Origin: Candidatus Atribacteria bacterium 1244-E10-H5-B2
GTDB lineage: Bacteria > Atribacterota > JS1 > SB-45 > 34-128
Direction of reading: 5' to 3'
Assembly: GCA_003575245.1 (NCBI GenBank)
Contig: NMQN01000679.1
Location: 1-9,435 of the forward strand
DNA: 9,435 bases
The position numbers and the translations under genes were made by a program. Shown one piece after another: positions 1 through 7,208 of this stretch. How positions within the stretch are numbered: position 1 is the first letter of the stretch; every line of letters begins with the position of its first letter. The notes under the pieces are model-generated. The model had not been told where the DNA came from and made no database searches. It saw only the letters and a program-made list of their open reading frames with translations.

Positions 1-164
1 AAAGAGGAATTAGCATATTACTGGTTGAACAAGATGTAAAAGTTGCTTTAGATATAGCAGATAGAGGATATGTGTTAGAGGCGGGGGTTGTTTCTATCCA
101 CGATACGACTGATAAATTAGCCAAGAATGAACATATAAAAACTGCCTATTTGGGAATAGCCTAA
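1..164 (+). CDS. livF: LivF-type ABC transporter ATP-binding protein, C-terminal end (5'-truncated by window)
   Basis: Reading from base 3, 53 codons run to a TAA at 162-164. The protein begins RGISILLVEQDVKVALDIAD and continues through RGYVLEAG to AYLGIA at the end. This is the C-terminal part of LivF-family ATPases of the HAAT (branched-chain amino acid, amide or urea) ABC importers. The LLVEQ segment just after the Walker B region carries the H-loop neighbourhood, here with D where many family members have N. The ADRGYVLE.G block and the terminal AYLG are family hallmarks. The Walker A and signature motifs lie upstream, outside the window. LivF supplies half of the cytoplasmic ATPase pair that powers uptake, with LivG as its partner. 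The binding protein gene that follows at 304 is on the same strand and probably belongs to the same transporter. The gene symbol reflects the family, not a proven leucine substrate. Confidence 0.9.
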   Translation, partial: RGISILLVEQDVKVALDIADRGYVLEAGVVSIHDTTDKLAKNEHIKTAYLGIA

Positions 165-220
165 CAATAATAAGACTTAGGCAAAATATCTGAAAAGTGA
201 TTCTCACAATAATATTTAAA

Positions 221-296
221 AAAGGGGGGTGATAAATGAAAAAATAAGGAGGTAGGTAATAGTTAAATATATGTAATTTCAAAATTAAAAAGGAGG
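221..296 (+). promoter_or_regulatory. 5' leader with three tandem Shine-Dalgarno-like sites
   Basis: Three anti-SD-complementary runs occur in 76 bases ahead of the binding protein gene: AAAGGGGGGTGAT at 221-233, AAGGAGGT at 246-253 and AGGAGG at 291-296. Only the last is correctly placed for the GTG start at 304 (7-nt spacer). The first could pair with the 16S 3' end over nine bases if G-U pairing is allowed. It is followed by a three-codon minicistron, ATG AAA AAA TAA, at 236-247. The second precedes ATG TAA at 271. Possible roles, by inference, are a ribosome standby or mRNA-stabilising site (like the STAB-SD of Bacillus cry3A mRNA) or remnants of decayed small genes. No clear promoter was recognised in 165-220. 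Confidence 0.45.
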
Positions 297-303
297 AAAA
301 AAA

Positions 304-1524
304 GTGAAAAAATTATTAGTTTCAATAATATTGATTAGTGTTTTATTGGTTGGGTTAGTGGGAACTGCTTCTGCTTCAGATGGTGTCATCAAGATTGGAG
401 CTGCAGTTTCTCTGACTGGTAAAATGGCTTATGAAGGAAGATTAGTTAAGGATGGATATGAAGTATGGGCAGACTGGGTAAATAGTCATGGTGGTATTAA
501 TGCCGGAGGCAAAAACTATGAAGTAAAAGTGGTTTACTATGACGACGAGAGTACTCCTGTTCGAGGTGCAAAACTTACTGAGAAGTTGATTACTCAGAAT
601 AAAGTACAATTTTTATTTGGTCCATTCTCCAGTTCCATTACCTTTGCTACTACAGCTATTGGTGAAAAATATGGAGTTCTTACTATGGCATCTTGTGCTA
701 ATGCGCTTAAAGTTTACGATAGAGGATATAAATATGTTTTTTCGGTTCTTCCACCTGCTACTACCTTAATGGCTCCAATAGCTTTTATGGCAGAGAATTT
801 AGACCCCAAGCCTAAAACAGTAGCTGTTATATCAGCAAACGATCTCTTTCCATTAAGTTGTGCAGAAGGATTCGTAGATTATTGTAAGGAAGCTGGGTTT
901 GAAGTAGTTCTTTTTGAAAAATATCCTGCTGGTGCTACTGACATATCTGCCTTGCTTACTAAAGTAAAAGACCTGAATCCCGATATTCTTGGTGTTGCCG
1001 GATATACTGCAGATTCATTAATGGTAATCAGACATTGTAAAGAATTAAATATTAATCCTAAAATTTATGCATTTTCTGTAGGAGTCATGATTCCCAGCTT
1101 TGTAAATGAATTAGGCGCTGATGCAGATTATGTTTTTGAAGGCGAATGGTGGCTTCCAAATATGAAAAATGAAGATTCAGTATTTGGAACTACTGCTGAT
1201 TATGTTCAGGCTTGCAAAGATAAATTTGGAGAAGACTATGAAGTAGAATATCATGTATCTTGTGCAAGTGCTGCTGGAACTTTATTACAGTTGGCAATAG
1301 AGAAAGCAGATTCTATTGAGACCGATAAGGTTAGAGATGCTTTAGCGGGTTTGGATATAGAATTAGCTAGTTGGCCGGCAATTGCTTTTGATGAGACAGG
1401 AAAAAATGTTAAATGGTTACATCCGGTAATACAGGTACAAGATGGTAAATATGTTGTTGTTTATCCCGAATCTTCTCAGGAAGGTGCTCCAATTTATCCA
1501 GCTCCAGAATGGAAGAAAAGGTAG
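304..1524 (+). CDS. ABC transporter substrate-binding protein, LivK/HAAT family (periplasmic-binding-protein type 1 fold)
   Basis: This 406-residue exported solute receptor would capture an amino acid, amide or related small molecule and deliver it to the Liv-type permease whose ATPase ends at 164. Residues 1-25 form a signal peptide: MKK, a hydrophobic core, then a TASAS cleavage region. The mature protein starts near DGVIKIGAAVSLTG, the classic first strand of LivK proteins. GPFSSSIT (106-113) matches the ligand-binding loop, and KYPAGATDISALLTKVK (206-222) matches the hinge and second-lobe entry. Length is normal for the family. The start is GTG with AGGAGG seven bases upstream. The mature protein has six cysteines (131, 186, 194, 245, 304, 320), more than usual for an exported receptor. 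There is no lipobox cysteine near the signal-peptide end, so a soluble or N-terminally anchored form is expected. The ligand is not predictable; the EWWLPN stretch (281-286) recalls amide- and aromatic-acid-binding relatives as much as leucine binders. Confidence 0.92.
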   Translation: MKKLLVSIILISVLLVGLVGTASASDGVIKIGAAVSLTGKMAYEGRLVKDGYEVWADWVNSHGGINAGGKNYEVKVVYYDDESTPVRGAKLTEKLITQNKVQFLFGPFSSSITFATTAIGEKYGVLTMASCANALKVYDRGYKYVFSVLPPATTLMAPIAFMAENLDPKPKTVAVISANDLFPLSCAEGFVDYCKEAGFEVVLFEKYPAGATDISALLTKVKDLNPDILGVAGYTADSLMVIRHCKELNINPKIYAFSVGVMIPSFVNELGADADYVFEGEWWLPNMKNEDSVFGTTADYVQACKDKFGEDYEVEYHVSCASAAGTLLQLAIEKADSIETDKVRDALAGLDIELASWPAIAFDETGKNVKWLHPVIQVQDGKYVVVYPESSQEGAPIYPAPEWKKR

Positions 1525-1534
1525 TATTTTTTAC

Positions 1535-1572
1535 GAAGGGGTTGTAATCAATCTACAGCCCCTTTGCATTTT
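1535..1572 (+). terminator. Rho-independent-type terminator hairpin after the binding protein gene
   Basis: AAGGGGTTGTA (1536-1546) pairs with TACAGCCCCTT (1554-1564): 11 base pairs including one G-T wobble, with the seven-base loop ATCAATC. The 3' flank TTGCATTTTA is T-rich but interrupted, so termination may be partial. It lies 11 bases after the stop codon of the binding protein gene and separates it from the ferredoxin/AOR unit. Confidence 0.72.
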
Positions 1573-1707
1573 ATAAAAGAAAACTAATTATTAGAATTTT
1601 TTATTTAAGCTCACTACTATTTAAGTGGTTTAAAGTGTGGAATTATTAATTATATCGATTTTTACTATATATCAGCCTGTTAGTTTGTTTTTTAAAAAGG
1701 AAAAATT

Positions 1708-1977
1708 ATGAAGATTATTAGAGATAGTAATTTATGTTATGCCTGTAAAACCTGCCAATTAGCCTGTTCCTTCCATCACACTAAAGCCTTCTGGCCCGAT
1801 CAAAGCAGTATAGCTGTATCTCGCAATCCTCAGGATGGAACTATTAAATGGCGTATCAAAACCTGTGATAAATGCATAGATGAGGAAGAACCTTTATGTG
1901 TAAAATACTGTATGTATGGAGCTCTTCAAATTTCAAACAAGAACGCCAATGAACAAGAGGTAAAAGATAATGATTAA
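1708..1977 (+). CDS. Small two-cluster [4Fe-4S] ferredoxin-like subunit of an AOR-family enzyme
   Basis: An 89-residue cytoplasmic iron-sulfur protein. Cysteines 10, 13, 16 and 20 form the first CxxCxxCxxxC motif. A second set lies at 53, 56, 64 and 68. This is the arrangement of dicluster HycB/DmsB-like ferredoxin domains, where the fourth cysteine of each motif completes the other motif's cluster. The usual proline after the last cysteine is replaced by Met69. The fold is short, and the C-terminal tail is acidic and lysine-rich. The gene overlaps the AOR gene by eight bases, a sign of translational coupling and a shared complex. Two-subunit members of the AOR family (for example archaeal WOR5-type enzymes and the AorAB pair of Aromatoleum) have such a partner, which passes electrons from the catalytic subunit to ferredoxin or another acceptor. 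Start: ATG with AAAGGA about seven bases upstream. Confidence 0.88.
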   Translation: MKIIRDSNLCYACKTCQLACSFHHTKAFWPDQSSIAVSRNPQDGTIKWRIKTCDKCIDEEEPLCVKYCMYGALQISNKNANEQEVKDND

Positions 1978-3901
1978 AACAGGCGATATTAAAGGTTGTC
2001 TTGCAGGTAAAATTTTACGGATAGATTTATCTAATAAGAAAATATGGACAGAAGAAACTAAAAGTTATGCGGAAAAAACATTGGGCGGCAGGGGAATTAA
2101 TTCCTTTATTATGATTAATGAAATAGAACCTAAAGTAAAATGGTATGACCCTGAGAACCTTCTCTGTTTCGGTGTGGGGTCTTTAGTTGGCACAATGACT
2201 CCCGGTGCTTGCAGGGTAGACATCTCAACAATAAATGTATTTAGCGGAGGGAAAGGCTCGGCCAATGTAGGCGGTTTTTGGGGACCGGAATTAAAATACG
2301 CAGGATTTGATAACCTGATTATTGTCGGGAAATCAAAAAAACCGGTTTATTTATATATAAATGATGATAATATTGAAATTAGAGATGCCAGTTCAATATG
2401 GGGTAAGGATATTTATGAAACAGAAAATATATTTCGAAAGGAAATTGGAGATGATAATATAAAAATTGCTTCAATTGGTCCCGCAGGAGAGAATAGAGTT
2501 AGGGGATCAGCAATAATTATAGATACAGCAAAAGCTGCTGGCGGTTCAGGAGTAGGTTGTGTCATGGGAGATAAAAGATTAAAAGCTATTGTGGTCCGTG
2601 GACATGGGAAAATTGCAGTTGCGGAACCGGAAAAATTTATGAAGGCAGTAGCGAAGTGTTATCAAAGATGCAAAGAAGAACCCAATGCAGGAATGATGCG
2701 TAAGTCTGCATTGAATCTATATTCTAATCCGGAATGGGAAGGCTGGAATACTAATATAGTTATTAAAAACGGTCAGGATGATCAATGGGAAAAAGAAAAA
2801 AGAATCAGGTTAATGAATCCTACAACAGGTGTTCCTAATATGCAGAAAGGAGCAAGAGCTTGTTATTCGTGTCCTATTGGATGTATGCCTTTTATGGAAA
2901 TAAATAAAGGAAAATATAAAGGCGATAAAGGTGAAGGATTTTGGATTAATACCATTATGGGGCATGCTTGTCGATTTGATATTTCAGATCCGGAATCAGT
3001 GGTAGAATCCTGGCTACTTACCAATAGATTGGGATTAGATGGTGATTATGTGGCAGCCGGCTTATCCTGGGTTTTTGAATTATATGAAAAAGGTATTATA
3101 ACTAAAAAAGATACTGATGGTTTAGAATTAGATTGGGGAAATAGTAAAACTTTAATAAAAATGATTAAAAAATTAGCTTACAGGGAAGGAATTGGGGATT
3201 TATTAGCTGATGGTATGGCAGAAGCGGCGAAAAAAATTGGCCGTAATTCAGAATACTATCTTATTCAGGTAAAAGGACAGCCTTCAATTGAACCTTTCCG
3301 TATTCCCAAGGGTTGGGCACTTGCCGTATCTACATCACCTGTTGCAGGAAGGCATTTAAGAGGAGCGACTATGGGGAGTAACCGATATGGTCCCAGACCT
3401 CGACCAGGAGACTTTAATGTAACAGATTATCGAAATCAGGCGAACGGAGTGGTATGGCAGGGGAAAACTAAAGAATTAGAAGATAATCTAGGTATCTGTA
3501 ATTATGTGGGAACTTGGTCAGGGGCAAATTTCCTTACAACAACTGGCCTTACAGAACTTATTAATACAGGAATGGGACTTAATCTAACTGAAGAAGAATT
3601 GATGGACCATTATGCAGTTATAGGAAGAAATCTTGAAAAGGCGTTTAATGCACTGCATACCAATATGTCTCGCAAAGATGATATTCCTCCCAAGCGGTTT
3701 ATAAAAGAGCAAGTGAAATCCGGTCCTTATCAAGGATTTAAGATTGATGAAGATAAATATAATCATATGCTTGATGAGTTCTATGAACTTTGGGGATGGG
3801 ATAAAAAAACGGGGATGCAAACCAGGACAGGCTTAGAAAAACTTGGATTGAAAGGTATTGCTGAAAAGTTAGCAGAACAGGGCAAGTTAATTGACAAATA
3901 G
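1970..3901 (+). CDS. Aldehyde:ferredoxin oxidoreductase family tungsten (or molybdenum) enzyme, catalytic subunit
   Basis: A 643-residue cytoplasmic oxidoreductase; family members are typically about 600-650. Family members interconvert aldehydes and carboxylic acids with ferredoxin, using a bis-pterin tungsten cofactor and one [4Fe-4S] cluster. Visible marks: GKILRIDLS near the start, LGGRGIN (38-44) of the pterin-binding N-terminal domain, GPAGEN (170-175), and the AKAAGGSGVGCVMGDKRLKA segment (187-206). The cluster cysteines are C298-x2-C301-x3-C305 plus C510 in LGICNY, the same pattern as the Pyrococcus furiosus enzyme. LGLDGDYV (354-361) and the closing MLDEFYELWGWD (600-611) are also typical. 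His462 in GRHLRG falls where the conserved active-site histidine is expected. Around residues 321-326 the sequence is GEGFWI rather than the usual GPEYE, so the active-site glutamate context is altered. The start overlaps the upstream Fe-S gene, with AGAGG about ten bases before it. The substrate aldehyde is unknown. BamB-type benzoyl-CoA reductase subunits are distant relatives but normally come with many more subunits. Confidence 0.93.
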   Translation: MIKTGDIKGCLAGKILRIDLSNKKIWTEETKSYAEKTLGGRGINSFIMINEIEPKVKWYDPENLLCFGVGSLVGTMTPGACRVDISTINVFSGGKGSANVGGFWGPELKYAGFDNLIIVGKSKKPVYLYINDDNIEIRDASSIWGKDIYETENIFRKEIGDDNIKIASIGPAGENRVRGSAIIIDTAKAAGGSGVGCVMGDKRLKAIVVRGHGKIAVAEPEKFMKAVAKCYQRCKEEPNAGMMRKSALNLYSNPEWEGWNTNIVIKNGQDDQWEKEKRIRLMNPTTGVPNMQKGARACYSCPIGCMPFMEINKGKYKGDKGEGFWINTIMGHACRFDISDPESVVESWLLTNRLGLDGDYVAAGLSWVFELYEKGIITKKDTDGLELDWGNSKTLIKMIKKLAYREGIGDLLADGMAEAAKKIGRNSEYYLIQVKGQPSIEPFRIPKGWALAVSTSPVAGRHLRGATMGSNRYGPRPRPGDFNVTDYRNQANGVVWQGKTKELEDNLGICNYVGTWSGANFLTTTGLTELINTGMGLNLTEEELMDHYAVIGRNLEKAFNALHTNMSRKDDIPPKRFIKEQVKSGPYQGFKIDEDKYNHMLDEFYELWGWDKKTGMQTRTGLEKLGLKGIAEKLAEQGKLIDK

Positions 3902-3931
3902 TTATGGGATTATACCTGTATATATTTTTTA

Positions 3932-3965
3932 GAATTGATGTTTAAAATTTTACAATTCCTTTAAT
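3932..3965 (+). other. Weak inverted repeat downstream of the AOR gene
   Basis: GAATTG (3932-3937) and CAATTC (3953-3958) are perfect complements around a 15-base AT-rich loop that contains TAAAATTTTA. A short T run follows (CTTTAATT). It is the only terminator-like structure seen between the AOR gene and the TRAP receptor gene. Six A/T-dominated pairs make it weak, so read-through is likely. The rest of 3902-4011 shows nothing recognisable. Confidence 0.22.
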
Positions 3966-4011
3966 TAATGAAAAAATTTAGACAGGAAAGCGAAAAGGAA
4001 AATTATTTGAA

Positions 4012-4028
4012 AAAGAGGGGGTGGTAAA
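4012..4028 (+). promoter_or_regulatory. G-rich Shine-Dalgarno-like leader element upstream of the TRAP receptor gene
   Basis: AAAGAGGGGGTGGTAAA lies 63 bases before the start codon at 4092 and closely resembles AAAGGGGGGTGATAAA at 221-236, which lies 67 bases before the other solute-binding-protein start. The two differ by one inserted base and one substitution. Both can pair with the 16S anti-SD if G-U pairs are allowed. The working start codon has its own site, AAAGGAG at 4076-4082, so this upstream element is not needed for ordinary initiation. GTG at 4021 could open a nine-codon frame ending at 4050, but it overlaps the G run and is an unlikely gene. Confidence 0.4.
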
Positions 4029-4091
4029 GTATTTAAAATTAAAAGTATAGTTATTTTTTATTAAAAAAATTTTTTAAAGGAGAAATTAATA

Positions 4092-5081
4092 ATGAGAAAT
4101 ACAAAATTTACAATTGTTAGTTTAGTGTTAGTACTAATTATTGGATTGTCATTTAACGCATTTGCTGAGAAAAGTATTGGAGTAGAAGAATTAAAATTAA
4201 GTGCTGGCAGTGTTGGCGGTAGCTGGTATCCATTAGCCGGAGCGATGGCTGAAGTAATTAACAAAGAATATGATGGGAGTCCAGCAACTGGAATCCCGGG
4301 TGGCTCAGTATCTAATCCTGGGATTATTGCGAAAGGACAAGCCACCATTGGTTTTTCCTATTCCTCATATCTTGCAGCAGCCAACGTAGGAATGGATCCA
4401 TATACTGAAAAAATGACTAACTTAAGAGGAATAATGAAAATTTTACCCATGTATATTCAAGTATTAGTAGATAAAGGCTTACCTTTTGATACCTTAGATG
4501 AACTTTTTGAACAAAAATATCCTGTAAAATTATGTCCTTTAAAACCGGGTGTTGGTGATTTTTGGGCAGCCCAAAAGATTTTTGAATTTTATGGATATGA
4601 GTTGGAAGATGTTAAAAAGTGGGGTGGAAGCCTTCAATTTGTAGGTTCGAGTGAAGCAGTAAATCTTTGGAGGGATCGTCATATAAACATGTATAACCGT
4701 CAAGGAGCCTGTCCTACTTCAGATGTATATGAAATGATGGTAGCTCGTCCCGCAAAAATTTTACCCATTTCCGGTGAGTTGAAAAAAAGTTTAATTGATG
4801 CATTCGGGATGTCTCCAATGATAGTCCCTGCAGGTACTTATCCGGGGATTGATAAAGATGTTGAAACTGTAGGAATGTCTGCAGTATTATTCTGTCGGGA
4901 TGATTTATCAGAAGAAGTAGTTTATAATTTCACCAAGGTAATACTTGAAAATATAGAATATTTATCAGGGGTTTATGCAGCACTTGGTAAATTAGATATG
5001 AATGAAGCATGGCAGAATTTGGGTGCTCCTTTACATCCGGGCGCAGAGAGATATTTTAAAGAAAAAGGTTATATTAAATAA
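4092..5081 (+). CDS. TRAP transporter solute-binding protein, TAXI family
   Basis: A 329-residue exported receptor for a tripartite ATP-independent (ion-gradient-driven) uptake system. Residues 1-25 are a signal peptide ending AFA before EKS. The TAXI core starts at LKLSAGSVGGSWYPLAGAMA (34-53), where the GG(S/T)WYPLG-type loop binds the ligand in this family. PGGSVSNPGIIAKGQATIGFS (69-89) is the typical segment for sensing bound or empty pockets. LGAPLHPGAERYFKEKG (310-326) is the standard TAXI C-terminus. Known TAXI receptors bind glutamate, glutamine, 2-oxoglutarate and other small acids, but no ligand can be assigned here. The fused permease follows downstream, separated by a strong hairpin that may favour excess receptor synthesis. 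Start: ATG, with AAAGGAG nine bases upstream. Confidence 0.92.
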   Translation: MRNTKFTIVSLVLVLIIGLSFNAFAEKSIGVEELKLSAGSVGGSWYPLAGAMAEVINKEYDGSPATGIPGGSVSNPGIIAKGQATIGFSYSSYLAAANVGMDPYTEKMTNLRGIMKILPMYIQVLVDKGLPFDTLDELFEQKYPVKLCPLKPGVGDFWAAQKIFEFYGYELEDVKKWGGSLQFVGSSEAVNLWRDRHINMYNRQGACPTSDVYEMMVARPAKILPISGELKKSLIDAFGMSPMIVPAGTYPGIDKDVETVGMSAVLFCRDDLSEEVVYNFTKVILENIEYLSGVYAALGKLDMNEAWQNLGAPLHPGAERYFKEKGYIK

Positions 5082-5105
5082 TTTTAAAAACGACAATTTC
5101 TTTAA

Positions 5106-5146
5106 AAAGTTAGCGGTAGAGAAAGAAATTCTCTACCGCTAACTTT
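5106..5146 (+). terminator. Perfect 18-bp hairpin between TRAP receptor and permease genes
   Basis: AAAGTTAGCGGTAGAGAA (5106-5123) and its exact reverse complement (5129-5146) flank the five-base loop AGAAA. The stem begins 25 bases after the receptor stop codon. An A run precedes it, and only the stem's own TTT, then AATG, follows, so the downstream T tract is short. In the + direction it would work as a partial terminator or as a 3' stabiliser of the receptor message. Either would make receptor outnumber permease, the usual stoichiometric need of binding-protein-dependent uptake. Read-through must supply the permease, since no clear promoter is seen in 5147-5225. Confidence 0.75.
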
Positions 5147-5225
5147 AATGTTATCTAAAAAAATTGTCACAATAAATCAAAGTTCGATTAGATAATGTAT
5201 GTTACATAAAAGAGGTTTAAAACAA

Positions 5226-7181
5226 ATGTCAATTTCAGAAAAACCTAATAACCCCCAAAAAATGCCTTCAAATGTACGGACTCTTACAGGAAGTACTTCA
5301 TTTATTGTGTCTTTATTATTAGTTTTAATGTCAACCGTTCACCTCTATCAGGCCTGTTTTGGGGTTTTCGAAGCTACACTTCAACGTTCTTTGCATCTTA
5401 TGTTCACAATATCTTTAACTTTTTTAATATTGTCATTTGAAAAAAAGAAATCGCTAAAAAAAATTTCCTGGTATGATATTATTCTTTTTTTTCTGGGAGT
5501 AATGTCTTTTGGGTGGATAATGCTAAACCATGAACGCCTAATCTGGAGGATGCCATACTTAAGTCCGGTTACTACGATAGATTCAATAATGTGCATTATA
5601 GCAATACTCTTGATTTTGGAAGCTGCTCGCCGAACCGTGGGCTTAGCTCTTCCTATCTTGAGTTTAATTTTTATATTATATAGTTTTTTAGGAGATTATA
5701 TTCCTGGTTTATTTCATCACGAAGGTGTTCCTTTGTTTTTGTTTGTAGATCATATTTATTTAACCACTGAAGGATTATTTAGTAAAATCATTGGAGTAAT
5801 TGCTACCTATACATTTATTTTTATATGCTTTGGGGGATTTTTAGAGATTAGCGGAGTAGGTAATTTTTATATAGAATTTTGTAATGCTCTGCTGGGAAAA
5901 TATAGCGGTGGTGTTGCAAAAACAGCTGTTTTAAGTAGTGCGATGATGGGTTCTGTTTCAGGTAGCAGTGTAGCGAATGTTGCTACCACAGGAGCTTTTA
6001 CTATACCTTTGATGAAAAAAACCGGTTTTACTGCAGAAGAAGCAGGGGCAATAGAAGTTGCCGCTTCAACGGGCGGACAAATGTTGCCTCCTATAATGGG
6101 TGCCGGGGCGTTTATTATGGCTGAATTTACCGGAACGCCGTATATTAATATCATAGCAATAGCTTTTATGCCAGCTCTCATCTATTACGGAATGGTATTT
6201 ACTTCTGTACATATAATGGCGCGAAAAAAAGGCCTAAAGGGTTTACCAGCCTCAATGCGGCCTAATTTCTGGGAAACATTAAAAAAAGGATATCATTTAA
6301 TATTACCCGTTATTGTGCTTGTTTATTTATTAATTAAAGGTTATACCCCTTTCTATGCAGGACTTTTATCCATTATTTTTCTAATTATTGTTACTTCGTT
6401 TAATAAAGAAAGCCGGTTCAATTTAGTAAAAATTAGGGATAGTTTAGAAATTGCTGCCAGGCGAACTATAAAAATATCTCCTGCCTGTGCTTGTGCTGGT
6501 ATTATCTTGGGAGTATCTACTCAAACAGGGATAGCCTTAAAAATTTCTTCAATTATTCTTTCGGTTTCGGGCGGAATACTTTTTTTTGCAATATGTTTAA
6601 TTGCGGTGATTGCTTATCTGTTAGGAATGGGTTTGCCGGTTACCAGCGCATATTTACTTATTGCTATTTTAGCTTCTCCAGCTTTGGTAAAATTAGGAGT
6701 ACCTATGTTGGTAGCCCATATGATTATTTTTTGGTTTAGCCAGACCTCTGGATTTACTCCTCCAGTATGTTTGTGTGCATATACCGCTGCCGCAATTAGT
6801 GATGGAGATCCTATGTTAACCGGGTATAAATCATTCCGATTATCAATGGGAATTTTTTTAATACCATTTTTATTTGCATATTCTCCAATAATTTTCTTAG
6901 CCCACAATGCATCTTTTTGGCAAGCCTTATGGATATCTGTTACTGCTTTATCCGGGTTAATTTGCTTTAATATTGGATTTGAAGGATTTTTATCAGAAAA
7001 AATAAAAACAATTGAGCGTATAATTTTCTTGATTTGTTCAATTTTATTATATCTGCCTGAATATACGAGTGATGCAGTAGGTATAATAATTTTATTAGCA
7101 ATAATGGGAATGCGATTTACAAGAAATCTTAGTAAAAATAAATTAAAATCGATAGCTAATGATTCCCCTCCTTTTAAATAA
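5226..7181 (+). CDS. TRAP transporter fused permease (DctQ-DctM, 4TM/12TM type)
   Basis: A 651-residue integral membrane protein joining the small (DctQ-like) and large (DctM-like) TRAP subunits; it imports the TAXI receptor's ligand using a sodium or proton gradient. Hydrophobic segments at about 25-45, 57-71, 84-100 and 120-132 form the N-terminal part. The DctM part carries GSVSGSSVANVATTG (242-256), GGQMLPPIMGAGAFIMAE (283-300), LGMGLPVTSAY (466-476) and GFTPPVCLCAY (509-519), all landmark TRAP loops. Further membrane spans follow to about residue 630. I chose ATG at 5226 because AGAGG at 5211-5215 sits ten bases upstream. An in-frame ATG at 5199 would add nine residues (MLHKRGLKQ) but has no Shine-Dalgarno site. 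The amidohydrolase gene follows 27 bases after the stop. Confidence 0.92.
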   Translation: MSISEKPNNPQKMPSNVRTLTGSTSFIVSLLLVLMSTVHLYQACFGVFEATLQRSLHLMFTISLTFLILSFEKKKSLKKISWYDIILFFLGVMSFGWIMLNHERLIWRMPYLSPVTTIDSIMCIIAILLILEAARRTVGLALPILSLIFILYSFLGDYIPGLFHHEGVPLFLFVDHIYLTTEGLFSKIIGVIATYTFIFICFGGFLEISGVGNFYIEFCNALLGKYSGGVAKTAVLSSAMMGSVSGSSVANVATTGAFTIPLMKKTGFTAEEAGAIEVAASTGGQMLPPIMGAGAFIMAEFTGTPYINIIAIAFMPALIYYGMVFTSVHIMARKKGLKGLPASMRPNFWETLKKGYHLILPVIVLVYLLIKGYTPFYAGLLSIIFLIIVTSFNKESRFNLVKIRDSLEIAARRTIKISPACACAGIILGVSTQTGIALKISSIILSVSGGILFFAICLIAVIAYLLGMGLPVTSAYLLIAILASPALVKLGVPMLVAHMIIFWFSQTSGFTPPVCLCAYTAAAISDGDPMLTGYKSFRLSMGIFLIPFLFAYSPIIFLAHNASFWQALWISVTALSGLICFNIGFEGFLSEKIKTIERIIFLICSILLYLPEYTSDAVGIIILLAIMGMRFTRNLSKNKLKSIANDSPPFK

Positions 7182-7208
7182 AAGATATATTGGAAAGAGG
7201 TAAGGCAG

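Noticed and set aside
94..282. Open frame on the - strand over the livF end and the following leader
   Set aside because: It overlaps the LivF C-terminus and the SD-rich leader. The product is low-complexity hydrophobic/aromatic sequence, as expected from reversed AT-rich DNA.
1573..1707. Promoter or riboswitch in the gap before the ferredoxin/AOR genes
   Set aside because: I saw no -35/-10 pair with convincing matches and no recognisable riboswitch core. Only short 4-bp complementarities around 1610-1628 were found.
4061..4077. AT palindrome TTAAAAAAATTTTTTAA just before the TRAP receptor ribosome site, considered as an operator or attenuator
   Set aside because: It is made only of A and T runs with a one-base centre, so it cannot form a stable RNA hairpin and is expected by chance in DNA this AT-rich.
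5199..5225. Upstream ATG at 5199 as the permease start
   Set aside because: There is no Shine-Dalgarno site before it, whereas ATG 5226 has AGAGG ten bases upstream. The extra nine residues show no family similarity. It remains possible but is less likely.
6491..6739. Second + strand frame within the permease gene
   Set aside because: Out-of-frame reading of the DctM domain. The Cys/Phe/Tyr-rich product is typical of a shifted membrane-protein gene, and the correct frame has all TRAP motifs uninterrupted.
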